A stretch of 14,808 nucleotides of DNA from CAZKYX01 sp964557125 (GCA_964557125.1 CAZKYX010000027.1:1-14808); one strand, 5' to 3'. Counted from the first letter of the stretch, positions 6,607-13,389 are shown. Numbers and translations: made by a program. Notes: generated by a model from the sequence alone, not told the origin.

Positions 6607-6652
6607 CAATACCCACCCGTAAGAGTGGGTATTGGGCAAGAATGAATTCTTG
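6607..6652. repeat. Two adjacent perfect inverted repeats
   Basis: CAATACCCAC/GTGGGTATTG (6607-6616/6625-6634, 10 bp, 8-nt loop) followed by CAAGAAT/ATTCTTG (6637-6643/6646-6652). They lie just after the DUF378 stop on the minus strand. No T-tract follows in either direction, so a terminator role is uncertain. Confidence 0.5.
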
Positions 6653-6656
6653 TGTA

Positions 6657-6863
6657 CTATTTCTTACAAACACTGCAAGTACCCATGTGTGTAGCAGCAA
6701 TATATACTGCTGATGCTCCTACAAGGATAAGTACAAGTTTTTCAATCATAGGCATTGACCCTAAAAGAGCCGTTACCAAATTGAAATTAAATAGACCAAC
6801 AAGTCCCCAATTAACACCTCCAACTACCAATAGTACGAAGGCAACCATATGTAGCATTTTCAT
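6657..6863 (-). CDS. DUF378 membrane protein
   Basis: 68 residues from the ATG at 6861-6863. This start is preferred over the in-frame ATG at 6867-6869 because the strong Shine-Dalgarno AGGAGGTG (6871-6878) is 9 nt from it but only 3 nt from the other. The family signature is clear: LLVVGGVNWGLVGLFNFNLV in the first helix and the second helix KLVLILVGASAVYIAATH. The protein ends in a short CSVCKK tail, a CxxC pair that could bind metal. DUF378 proteins are small two-helix membrane proteins of unknown function. Its strong Shine-Dalgarno and a 5' leader set it apart from its neighbours, which lack both. Confidence 0.88.
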   Translation of the reverse strand: MKMLHMVAFVLLVVGGVNWGLVGLFNFNLVTALLGSMPMIEKLVLILVGASAVYIAATHMGTCSVCKK

Positions 6864-6965
6864 ATTCATTCACCTCCTTTTTTTATAATTTTCCCTTTCA
6901 TATTAATAGTAGCACTTATTCAAAATAATAAAATGTAATCAACATCACAATTGCAGATAACAACT

Positions 6966-7226
6966 CTATTTCTTCTTTTTTCCCCACCGCCATTCAGGTT
7001 TTTCGCCAGTTAGAAAACATATAACAATAAACACGCCTGTTACTACCACTAATTCAATAATTAGTCTCCATCCCAGTGCAGTATGTGGCTCATTTGCCAA
7101 CCCCGCTGCGATAACTCTATAGAATATAAATACTTCATACAATCCGAATATCGCCCATCCCTGCCAAGTCGCAGGCCACCAACCCAATCCATAGTATCGT
7201 GCTCTAAACCAATACTTTCTTTTCAT
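6966..7226 (-). CDS. Trp-rich small membrane protein, family seen in Patescibacteria
   Basis: 86 residues from the ATG at 7224-7226. The upstream in-frame ATG at 7239-7241 is rejected because the -10 TAGAAT (7232-7237) lies between the two and ends 5 nt before the chosen start. The N-terminal block WFRARYYGLGWWPATWQGW is very distinctive, followed by a first helix (about 23-41), a polar loop, a second helix (about 53-74, VVVTGVFIVICFLTGE) and the closing EKPEWRWGKKKK. I know this W-x-PATWQGW...TGExPxWxWG pattern as a recurrent hypothetical protein of this lineage, but no function is known. It is divergent from the HAD gene; the two -10 boxes are only 23 nt apart. Confidence 0.75.
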   Translation of the reverse strand: MKRKYWFRARYYGLGWWPATWQGWAIFGLYEVFIFYRVIAAGLANEPHTALGWRLIIELVVVTGVFIVICFLTGEKPEWRWGKKKK

Positions 7227-7272
7227 ACATAATTCTAACATGCCGGTCTTTCATGTATGGTAAAATTGTCAA

Positions 7273-8046
7273 ATGGATTACAAAGCAATCATGCTAGATG
7301 TCGACGGAACACTTATTCCCTATGACTATGATGCTCTCCCCTCAAAAAGAGTTATTGAAGCAATCAAAAAAGCAAAAGAGATGGTAACGGTTTGTATTGT
7401 TACCGGACGTTCATATAGAGCCACAAAAAGAATTCTTGATAGCTTTGACATCAACACCGGTTATGCTGTGGTTGATGGTGGTGCTTATGTCATTGATATA
7501 AAGACTGACAAACTAATTTACAAACAATATATAACAAAAGGAGATTTAAAAAAAATCGCAAGGGTTTTTGAAGAAGAAAAAGTAGATTTTTTTGTAAAGG
7601 ATGCGGAAAGTTTTAAGGGCAACAGGGACCATTATGAGGTGCATAAAACTGAACAAAAGCTTGAAAATGTCAGTATGATATTTACGGATGAGCTATATAC
7701 TCTTGAAAAAACACACGCAATCATGAAAAAACTTGCGTCTCCCACCATCACTATTTTTCGCTCAAAGCATCACGACCCTAATAAATATTCATTCAATATT
7801 ACCCACATTAAGGCAACCAAACTCCACGGAATAGCTGAGATTTCAAAAATTCTAAAACTTAATAAAAAAGAAATAATTGGTGTTGGGGACGGATACAATG
7901 ATTATCCACTTCTTATGGCTTCTGGCCTAAAGGTGGCGATGGGAAATGCAGTAAAAGATCTGAAAGAAATTGCAGACTTTGTAGCACCCTCCGTTACTGA
8001 TGACGGCGTTGCTGTCACAATTGAGAAATATATTCTAAAAAAATAA
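7273..8046 (+). CDS. HAD superfamily phosphatase, Cof type (class IIB)
   Basis: 257 residues with all four HAD motifs: I, DVDGT (9-13), containing the nucleophile Asp9 and acid/base Asp11; II, T44 in VTGR; III, K183 in ATKLHG; IV, GDGYND (205-210) with the metal-binding aspartates. The region between motifs II and III (about 85-175) is the Cof-type cap. Such enzymes dephosphorylate small phosphorylated metabolites such as sugar phosphates or flavin/pyridoxal phosphates; the substrate cannot be told from sequence. An extended -10 (TGG-TAAAAT, hexamer 7261-7266) ends 6 nt before the ATG and there is no Shine-Dalgarno, so the mRNA is probably leaderless. Confidence 0.9.
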   Translation: MDYKAIMLDVDGTLIPYDYDALPSKRVIEAIKKAKEMVTVCIVTGRSYRATKRILDSFDINTGYAVVDGGAYVIDIKTDKLIYKQYITKGDLKKIARVFEEEKVDFFVKDAESFKGNRDHYEVHKTEQKLENVSMIFTDELYTLEKTHAIMKKLASPTITIFRSKHHDPNKYSFNITHIKATKLHGIAEISKILKLNKKEIIGVGDGYNDYPLLMASGLKVAMGNAVKDLKEIADFVAPSVTDDGVAVTIEKYILKK

Positions 8047-8054
8047 CATCTTAG

Positions 8055-8089
8055 AAAAAAGGCCCCCATCGCAAAAGCGAAGGAGGCCC
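8055..8089 (-). terminator. Rho-independent terminator of the exported-protein operon
   Basis: Read on the minus strand: GGCCTCCTTCGC, loop TTTT, GCGATGGGGGCC, then TTTTTTC. The 12-bp stem has two mismatches. It lies 27 nt after the stop of the gene ending at 8116. On the plus strand the same hairpin has no T-tract. Confidence 0.8.
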
Positions 8090-8115
8090 ATTGAATTAAG
8101 GTCGAAAAGAAAAAG

Positions 8116-8520
8116 TTAGATTTGAATAGCCCCGACAACACTTGAGCTGCTGAAATAAGCGGATTCATTGATAAATTCCTGAACGACAAATGAATTGCCG
8201 CGCTCTGCAAGAATTTCCTCCCGCTCTATCCACCACACTGCTTCGTTCCTACCCAGTAAAACTGGACAGACGAAGTTCGCCCAAAGAAGAGAATCAGCTG
8301 GGCCCATTGACAAAAGCTCCTTGCGACACAGCTTTATAAGCCTATCGCGTGAAGTCTGACCTTCCCTGATCTCCTCATCGGTTCCGACAAGATCAGTGCA
8401 AGAAGCTTCCATCAGGAACTTGACTTCCTTACTTGCCCGAAAATACCGAATCGCGATGACAGAACCTGCCAACGCAACTACAGCACTAATGATGGCACCG
8501 AAAATTTTTACAAAGACCAT
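8116..8520 (-). CDS. Hypothetical membrane-anchored protein, second gene of operon
   Basis: 134 residues. A hydrophobic N-terminal helix (about 5-25, IFGAIISAVVALAGSVIAIRY) is followed by a soluble domain with GTDEEIREGQTSRDRLIKLCRKELLSMG and a Trp-rich stretch LLWANFVCPVLLGRNEAVWWIEREEIL. No known family is recognised. The start has a good Shine-Dalgarno (AAAGGAG, about 8 nt before the ATG) placed in the 12-nt spacer after the upstream gene, so the two are translated from one mRNA. Co-transcription with an exported xPxTG-type protein suggests a cell-envelope role, which is inference. Confidence 0.7.
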   Translation of the reverse strand: MVFVKIFGAIISAVVALAGSVIAIRYFRASKEVKFLMEASCTDLVGTDEEIREGQTSRDRLIKLCRKELLSMGPADSLLWANFVCPVLLGRNEAVWWIEREEILAERGNSFVVQEFINESAYFSSSSVVGAIQI

Positions 8521-8532
8521 GTTATCTCTCCT

Positions 8533-9294
8533 TTATCTGACTCGTCGCTTGTATGACAGTGCTGCTAAAGCTCCTGCCAGAGTCATTGCTCCTGCACCAA
8601 AAACAATCTTTTGATTGCTTCCCTTTTTCGAAAGGCGGTTAGTACCGGTATTCGGTGGAAGGGGAGCTGCTGTCTTTTCCGGCAAAACAGCTGTGGGTTG
8701 GTCACCGGTAACAATAATCGTGTTGCTCCCTGTATTTCCGTTTTTGTTAACTGGGCTGTCAACATCGTATGGTATACTTGTTGCCACTGGTGTACTGGCA
8801 GATGCCAACACCGCACAACTTTTCTCTCCACGTACCATTGGCTTCCCAATGATGTTTACATCAGGATATTTGATGGTCTCTGTGAGTTGAGAAAGCGGCT
8901 GAGCGTTCCAATTGACCAAAACCACAACATACGCTTTACACTGCATGTCATAGGTTCTATCAAGGTCAATCACCTTCTTTTGGAACGGACTGATAACATC
9001 CGCTTTTAGCGAATATAAATCAAAAGGTCCCTCTTTTGTGCTATTCTTGCCGTGCATATCATACACAAGGTATGTGAGATTGCATGGTCCTGATGACCCT
9101 GAATTAGTCACTTCAACGACAAAGCTTTGTGTGAGTGCAGCTGAAAGCTCTGCTTGATTGCAAGAAACTTCAGCTTTTACCGCACTTGGTTGAATGTATA
9201 TGGCCAATATTGCTACATACATTATCACCTGAATGGTGAGGCCTGAGACTATTTTTGTCGTCACTTTTTTCCTTTCCGACTTTTTAATGTACAT
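8533..9294 (-). CDS. Exported four-Cys protein with xPxTG-like C-terminal anchor
   Basis: 253 residues. Basic N-terminus, hydrophobic signal segment (about 19-36) and a likely cleavage after AVKA (residue 41). The mature domain holds C45, C71, C119 and C160, with C71 in PCNLTYLVYDMHG and C119 in QCKAY. After a Thr/Ser/Pro-rich spacer comes PLPPNTG (211-217), then a hydrophobic helix (about 230-247) and KRRVR: the plan of a sortase sorting signal in which PPNTG would be the xPxTG pentapeptide. The gap from motif to helix (about 13 residues) is longer than usual. A GTG at 9259-9261 with AAAGGA just upstream is a possible alternative start that keeps the signal segment. No sortase gene is in the window. 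Confidence 0.75.
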   Translation of the reverse strand: MYIKKSERKKVTTKIVSGLTIQVIMYVAILAIYIQPSAVKAEVSCNQAELSAALTQSFVVEVTNSGSSGPCNLTYLVYDMHGKNSTKEGPFDLYSLKADVISPFQKKVIDLDRTYDMQCKAYVVVLVNWNAQPLSQLTETIKYPDVNIIGKPMVRGEKSCAVLASASTPVATSIPYDVDSPVNKNGNTGSNTIIVTGDQPTAVLPEKTAAPLPPNTGTNRLSKKGSNQKIVFGAGAMTLAGALAALSYKRRVR

Positions 9295-9356
9295 TTCCCG
9301 GAAAAGCTATTTTCAGGCATGAAAAAACCTGAGACAACTTTTCAAGGAGATGGTGC

Positions 9357-9385
9357 ATTATACTGTCAATGAGGCTAAAAGTCAA
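9357..9385 (-). promoter_or_regulatory. Promoter of the exported-protein operon
   Basis: Minus strand: TTGACT (9380-9385), a 17-nt spacer and TATAAT (9357-9362), close to the sigma-70 consensus. The transcript would begin near 9350 with a leader of about 55 nt containing short hairpins (CAGG/CCTG and GAAAA/TTTTC). Confidence 0.8.
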
Positions 9386-9500
9386 ACTATGAGTCTACTT
9401 TTTTCAAAAAAAGTATCCTCCGGTTGCACGCTTACAGCTTTGCACCTAGGCATTAGGTTAGCACCTTTCTATGAATTTATACTGGCATACTGTGTTTCAG

Positions 9501-9528
9501 TTGAAGTTAGACCTATAGGCTGTATAAT
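9501..9528 (+). promoter_or_regulatory. Promoter for a leaderless transcript
   Basis: TTGAAG (9501-9506), a 16-nt spacer and TATAAT (9523-9528). The -10 ends 6 nt before the ATG at 9535, so transcription should start at or next to the start codon. Confidence 0.75.
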
Positions 9529-9534
9529 ATACAC

Positions 9535-9993
9535 ATGAATACATTAAGCTACTCAATTCTGGAGGATAAATATATTACTCCTGATATTGCACCATTTAAG
9601 CCAGTCATTGATGGCAAGAAATTGAAATTGGCAATAGAACCAGCAGGTCTTGAATACAGTTATTACAACGAAGGGCTTGCTCCTATTCTTACCTGTACTT
9701 CTTGCAATATGATTGATCATGATGGTGCCTATGTTGAGGTAGAACACACAGAGGACAAAATAATCTGGAAATCTGCATATGACAGTTTTGGTTTTGAAGA
9801 AGGTGACAAAGAACACAAAGTATTAGATTGGAAAACGGACGCAGGAGTTGATATTACCCTCCCACTTATTTTTGATAAGAAACAATATAAGGAGACAATT
9901 GATTATCTGCTCAAAGAACCCTTATTCATAAAACAGAAAGGTGATTACTTACATAAAAAGGAAATGTATGAGAAGGGGAATATTATTGGGTAG
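9535..9993 (+). CDS. Hypothetical protein, not recognised
   Basis: 152 residues, soluble-looking, with no signal peptide or membrane segment. Features are a central PILTCTSCNMIDHDG segment with a CxxC pair, a beta-rich stretch (AYVEVEHTEDKIIWKSAYDSF), an acidic GFEEGDKEHKVLDWKTD region and a C-terminal helix with paired Lys residues. The single CxxC and nearby His could bind a metal, but no second pair is present. The start follows directly from the leaderless-type promoter, and no Shine-Dalgarno exists. The stop at 9991-9993 is 3 nt from the stop of metK on the other strand, so the two transcripts must overlap or terminate in each other's coding sequence. Confidence 0.75.
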   Translation: MNTLSYSILEDKYITPDIAPFKPVIDGKKLKLAIEPAGLEYSYYNEGLAPILTCTSCNMIDHDGAYVEVEHTEDKIIWKSAYDSFGFEEGDKEHKVLDWKTDAGVDITLPLIFDKKQYKETIDYLLKEPLFIKQKGDYLHKKEMYEKGNIIG

Positions 9994-9996
9994 TGC

Positions 9997-11100
9997 TTAA
10001 ACTACTTTTTCCCAAGAAAATTCTTTTCTTCCAAAGTGGCCGTATGCGGCAGTTGGAAGATAGATAGGTCTTCGTAAATTCAGTCCTTCCAAAATTCCTT
10101 CAACGGAGCAATTAAGAATTCTATCCATAAATTCTTGTATTTCAGTTTGACTTGCCTTCTCAGTTCCAAAAGTCTCAACTTCCTGCATCACCGGTTTTTT
10201 AGCACCAATAAAATAGGCAAGTGACACTTCTGCTTTATCTGCAAGTCCTGCAGCTACAATATTTTTTGCAAGAAACCTCGCAGCATAAGCACCACTCCTG
10301 TCCACCTTTGATGGATCTTTCCCAGAAAATGCTCCTCCACCCACACGTGCATATCCTCCATACGTATCAACAACTATTTTTCTTCCAGTAACGCCTGTAT
10401 CAGCGGAGGGTCCTGAAAAATGCCAAACTCCTGTTCCATTCAGAATAATATTATCAATTGAAATCTTGTAACCATATTTTGCAAGCACTGGTAAAACAAC
10501 ATTTTTATAAACATCCTCTTTTACCTTCTCAATGGTTACTTTTTCGTTGTGAGGTATTGCCAAAACCACTGTTTTGATTGCATTCGGTTTTCCATTCTTA
10601 TATTCAACCGTTACTTGGCTTTTTCCGTCAGGTCTTAAATATGAAAGAACATTTTTTTCTCGTGCTTCATCTATCCCTCTTGTTAGTGCATGCGCAAGTG
10701 TTATGGGAAGCGGCATTAACTCAGGAGTATCATTGCATGCAAATCCAAACATCATTCCTTGATCCCCAGCCCCCTTCTTCTTTACCCCAACGGCAATTTC
10801 TGAAGATTGAGAATGCACATAACACTCAATTGAGGACTCAAAAGTAAATTGCAATTCAGGAAGTGTATATCCAAGTCGTTTAATTTGCTTTCGAGCTATT
10901 TTTTCAAAATCGACGCTTGCTTTTGCATTTACCTCTCCAGCTAGAATAATTTTTTCTTTTGTAACCAGCGTTTCAACCGCCACTTTACCATTGGGATCTT
11001 GTGTAAGTACTGCATCAACAATAGCATCACTTATCTGGTCACAAATTTTATCGGGATGTCCTGCACAAACGCTTTCTGAAGTAAATAAGTAGTTATTCAT
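9997..11100 (-). CDS. metK: S-adenosylmethionine synthetase
   Basis: MetK makes S-adenosylmethionine from methionine and ATP in the cytoplasm. The 367-residue product (from the ATG at 11098-11100) carries the expected signatures: GHPDKICDQISD at 14-25 near the N-terminus, GAGDQGMMFGFA in the middle, TGRKIVVDTYGGYA, and GGGAFSGKDPSKVDRSGAYAAR. The usual His in ARHGGGAF is Val here (ARVGGGAF). Length is slightly below the usual 380-400. This start is preferred over the in-frame ATG at 11130 because GAGGGG (11107-11112) is a proper Shine-Dalgarno 6 nt upstream, and the 11130 ATG falls inside a structured leader. The leader looks like a SAM-responsive riboswitch. It converges with the gene at 9535-9993. 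Confidence 0.96.
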   Translation of the reverse strand: MNNYLFTSESVCAGHPDKICDQISDAIVDAVLTQDPNGKVAVETLVTKEKIILAGEVNAKASVDFEKIARKQIKRLGYTLPELQFTFESSIECYVHSQSSEIAVGVKKKGAGDQGMMFGFACNDTPELMPLPITLAHALTRGIDEAREKNVLSYLRPDGKSQVTVEYKNGKPNAIKTVVLAIPHNEKVTIEKVKEDVYKNVVLPVLAKYGYKISIDNIILNGTGVWHFSGPSADTGVTGRKIVVDTYGGYARVGGGAFSGKDPSKVDRSGAYAARFLAKNIVAAGLADKAEVSLAYFIGAKKPVMQEVETFGTEKASQTEIQEFMDRILNCSVEGILEGLNLRRPIYLPTAAYGHFGRKEFSWEKVV

Positions 11101-11123
11101 AATTTTCCCCTCGACGAACGAAG

Positions 11124-11206
11124 AACGCATCTACTATTTCTAGTGTGTGGCACCGTAAATTGACGGTTGCCGCCCCAACCAATGGTTGAGAACTCTTAAT
11201 GCAGTT
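11124..11206 (-). promoter_or_regulatory. Candidate SAM riboswitch (SAM-I/SAM-IV clan) ahead of metK
   Basis: Read on the minus strand: P1 GCAU (11202-11199) with AUGC (11130-11127), extendable by AAC/GUU; then UUAAGAG, similar to the SAM-I junction start; P2 UCUCAACC (11191-11184) with GGUUGGGG (11180-11173); P3 GGC-A-ACCG (11171-11164) with CGGU-GCC (11155-11149); P4 ACUA-GAAA-UAGU (11144-11133). The GGCAACC...GGUGCC core of P3 is the hallmark of SAM-I clan aptamers, and the next gene makes SAM. P2 is short and lacks an obvious kink-turn, so it is not classical SAM-I. No T-tract follows; the Shine-Dalgarno begins 11 nt after P1, so control of translation is likely. Confidence 0.7.
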
Positions 11207-11208
11207 AC

Positions 11209-11237
11209 ATTAAAACAAAATGAAAAATAAATAGCAA
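11209..11237 (-). promoter_or_regulatory. Possible metK promoter
   Basis: Minus strand: TTGCTA (11232-11237), a 17-nt spacer and TTTAAT (11209-11214). Initiation near 11202 would place the first nucleotide at the start of the riboswitch P1 helix. Confidence 0.45.
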
Positions 11238-11240
11238 ATC

Positions 11241-12179
11241 TTATTTTTTCTTTGGAGTTACTTTTTTGGGAGCAGGAGCAATTGAGGACTTAAAAACAAA
11301 TGAAAGTACAATAAGCACTACTCCAACTGATACTCCTCCTATGCTGACAAGGGTCATATAACTTTTAAAAAGGGCCAAAAAGTCTACTGTCAAACCGGTA
11401 ATAATAGGCGTGAGAATTGTAACGTATGGACTTTGCTGTGTTTTTAAAGCCTGCAAAATAGCGTCAATTAAGAATGTCCCCGCAAACACATACATATATC
11501 CATATATGCCAGCGATGAGAAGAGTTGACCCAAGCCAAGCACACTTTTGTCTTTTCGTATTTGATAGGAAGAATAGTAAGAAAAGATACAAAATATCAAG
11601 AAGGATAAGAACAGGAAAAGCAATTCTTATAACAGTATACGCAGTCTTTAATCCCTGCAGTTGCTTTCCATATGATATTTTAAAATCATTCTGGATAAAT
11701 TTCTCAATAGATTTTGAGTCTTCTTCCTCTTTGCCTGAACTGTTACCCATTTCGTCTTGCATCTCAGGCATTTGAGCCTGCTGGTTTTTCATTTCAGTCA
11801 TGATGTCAGTAAGGGAATTGAGAAGTTGAGGATTTTTGGCTGTTATGTCATCTTTAATTTCTGAAAACGAAATCACGGGCTCTTCTTTTGTCTCACCTTT
11901 AATATATGCAAATGAATCATCAACCAGTGTCTCTACTTTTTCTTGGAAATAATTTCCGGTAATTCGATTGTTGATTATTTTAAATATGGCATTTGTAGCG
12001 CTGTCTCCCTGAGGAAGAGCGAGCTGTGAAGAAATTTGCTTTGATGCAAAATCATACGCCCCTGATGCGGCAAGTGCTTTTTTTACTGAAGATTCTGAAA
12101 TCCCGCCAAATTGGATTGTTGCAAGACACACAACAATAGGAATGCTTAGAATAAAAAATAAAGACGCTAAAAATCTCAT
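11241..12179 (-). CDS. Hypothetical multi-spanning membrane protein with external domain
   Basis: 312 residues. An N-terminal hydrophobic helix (1-22) is followed by a large polar domain (about 23-178), then four likely membrane helices (about 181-205, 215-240, 252-272, 276-298) and a basic tail (KKVTPKKK). The polar domain includes the motif-like FQEKVETLVDDSFAYIKGET and a Gln/Met/Glu-rich segment (125-160) that may be coiled or disordered. By topology the polar domain would face outside the cell. I recall similar uncharacterised membrane proteins in this lineage but cannot name a family. TATAAG (12186-12191) ends 6 nt before the ATG and no Shine-Dalgarno is present. metK lies downstream on the same strand but has its own leader. 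Confidence 0.75.
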   Translation of the reverse strand: MRFLASLFFILSIPIVVCLATIQFGGISESSVKKALAASGAYDFASKQISSQLALPQGDSATNAIFKIINNRITGNYFQEKVETLVDDSFAYIKGETKEEPVISFSEIKDDITAKNPQLLNSLTDIMTEMKNQQAQMPEMQDEMGNSSGKEEEDSKSIEKFIQNDFKISYGKQLQGLKTAYTVIRIAFPVLILLDILYLFLLFFLSNTKRQKCAWLGSTLLIAGIYGYMYVFAGTFLIDAILQALKTQQSPYVTILTPIITGLTVDFLALFKSYMTLVSIGGVSVGVVLIVLSFVFKSSIAPAPKKVTPKKK

Positions 12180-12246
12180 GTATTACTTATATAGAATGCA
12201 CACAATGTGCTTAGTGTGTCAAGAGTGGATAAGAATTGTAAGTTGG

Positions 12247-12282
12247 CCGGTGCTTGGTAGGAAATGGCCTACCAAGCACCGG
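12247..12282. repeat. Perfect 15-bp inverted repeat
   Basis: CCGGTGCTTGGTAGG (12247-12261), a 6-nt loop and CCTACCAAGCACCGG (12268-12282). It lies 20 nt after the end of the exported-protein gene on the minus strand and upstream of the membrane-protein gene. It has the strength of a terminator stem but no T-tract on either side, so its role is open (RNA 3'-end protection, transcription termination without a T-tract, or a mobile palindromic repeat). Confidence 0.75.
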
Positions 12283-12302
12283 TATAGATCTGTCAGATTG
12301 TA

Positions 12303-13262
12303 TTAGGGCCCTTTTTTATACGAGCCAACGATATGCAAAAGCGACATCGTTGTCAACAAAAGCACAATGCAGGCCGCTGTTCCAAACAAAACCTCTTCCT
12401 GTGACATTGGCCCCGTACCCGTTGTTGGTGCAACAGGTGTGGGATTTGCCACAGGCGTTGTGCCCGTGCTAACCGGACTCTTTGTGAGAGTCGGGGTTGC
12501 GCTCGGGTTTGTTTTGGTTGGTGTTACAGTTGCCGTCGGCGTACTTGTTGTACCAACCGTACTCGTCGGCGTGAAATACACAAATGGTGTAGTAGTCACG
12601 GTCGGCGTTTTGGTTGGTGTACTCGAAGGAGTAGCTGTTTTTGTTGGCGTTGCTGTGCTAGTCGGAGTAGCAGTTGCCGTAGGCGTACTCGTCGGAGTCG
12701 GAGTTGGCGTGTTTACAACACACTCGTCAATATACCCTTCGTTATGGGCCTCAACAAGCGAATTGTATTGCAATCCTTGATTACCAACGGTAAGCGGATT
12801 GGGGTATACCCAAAAAGGTCCACCGTTGTAGGATGGTTCTGGTTCGTCATCATTACCACCGCTTGCTAACGGTGTACCGGGCTGAGTCGCCGTTGCATCC
12901 AATTGAACTTTGCAGTCTTTATTTGACTGATTGTATTGGATGATAACAAGCGTTACCGTCTCACCTGGCTTTGCGAGCTTTGTCGCATAGCCAATCAGTG
13001 TCTGAGAACCCTCACCAAGATTTCCATGTCCGTGTGTGTAGTACGCTCCAAAATTGAGGTCACAGTCTGCTAGACTGTCATTGCGCATGGATATGGCATT
13101 GAACTGATTGTTGGGTCCCCATTCAACAACGGTGACCTCGTTCTTGTCGCATTCTGCTTCGTATTCGCCCAACGATGTACCTGATGCTGCAGAAACAGCT
13201 GCTAGAGGCAAAGCAAACAATACTGAAATGGCTATTATTAGCCAAATCTTGAGACCCGACAT
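12303..13262 (-). CDS. Exported four-Cys protein with Thr-Pro stalk and xPxTG-like anchor
   Basis: 319 residues. Signal peptide (hydrophobic 5-22, likely cleavage near AAVSA). The N-terminal domain contains C38, C67, C117 and C181, with C67 in DCDLNFGAYYTHG and C117 in DCKVQ. A Thr-Pro/Thr-Ala stalk runs from about 184 to 277. The C-terminus is APTTG (278-282), a hydrophobic helix (about 291-312) and YKKGP, which fits an xPxTG sorting signal or a simple membrane anchor. The cysteine spacing and the C-[ND]-L...Y-x(2)-HG...CK pattern match the exported protein at 8533-9294, so the two appear related. Shine-Dalgarno AGGGGG (13268-13273) lies 5 nt before the ATG. It is more GC-rich than most neighbours. 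Confidence 0.82.
   Translation of the reverse strand: MSGLKIWLIIAISVLFALPLAAVSAASGTSLGEYEAECDKNEVTVVEWGPNNQFNAISMRNDSLADCDLNFGAYYTHGHGNLGEGSQTLIGYATKLAKPGETVTLVIIQYNQSNKDCKVQLDATATQPGTPLASGGNDDEPEPSYNGGPFWVYPNPLTVGNQGLQYNSLVEAHNEGYIDECVVNTPTPTPTSTPTATATPTSTATPTKTATPSSTPTKTPTVTTTPFVYFTPTSTVGTTSTPTATVTPTKTNPSATPTLTKSPVSTGTTPVANPTPVAPTTGTGPMSQEEVLFGTAACIVLLLTTMSLLHIVGSYKKGP
12480..12712. repeat. Degenerate Thr-Pro codon repeat
   Basis: A run of 6-nt units (GTNGGN on the plus strand, ACN-CCN on the coding strand) encoding the stalk of the exported protein. Its mirror reading gives the long Val-Gly frame on the plus strand, which is not a gene. Confidence 0.8.
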
Positions 13263-13267
13263 TTGTT

Positions 13268-13382
13268 CCCCCTGTGATTTTTTGGATTTTTACCTATTTT
13301 CATAGGCTACCTTCCTTTCTGACAGATTTTCAATGTGCCGATTACGTCCACAAAAGCTGCAAATTTGCTATGGGACGGAAAA
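13268..13382 (-). promoter_or_regulatory. Long leader of the exported-protein gene
   Basis: About 120 nt of untranslated leader. Minus strand elements include CGTCC/GGACG closing a 20-odd-nt loop that contains the palindrome GCAAATTTGC, and a CCTAT-GAAA-ATAGG tetraloop hairpin (13299-13312) about 25 nt upstream of the Shine-Dalgarno. No known riboswitch consensus is recognised. Confidence 0.35.
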
Positions 13383-13389
13383 GCAGTAC

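Noticed and set aside
6607..6634. Terminator after DUF378
   Set aside because: The 10-bp hairpin lacks a T-tract on either strand, so it is listed only as an inverted repeat.
11101..11130. Earlier metK start at the ATG at 11130
   Set aside because: That ATG lies within the P1 strand of the riboswitch candidate and has no Shine-Dalgarno; the ATG at 11100 has one and gives the usual MetK N-terminus.
12367..12780. Long plus-strand open frame rich in Val-Gly
   Set aside because: It is the mirror of the Thr-Pro codon repeat of the minus-strand exported protein; the same holds for 13543-14016 opposite the Rpf-like gene.
13263..13383. c-di-GMP or preQ1 riboswitch before the surface-protein gene
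   Set aside because: The leader has a tetraloop hairpin, but none of the conserved core nucleotides of those classes could be lined up.
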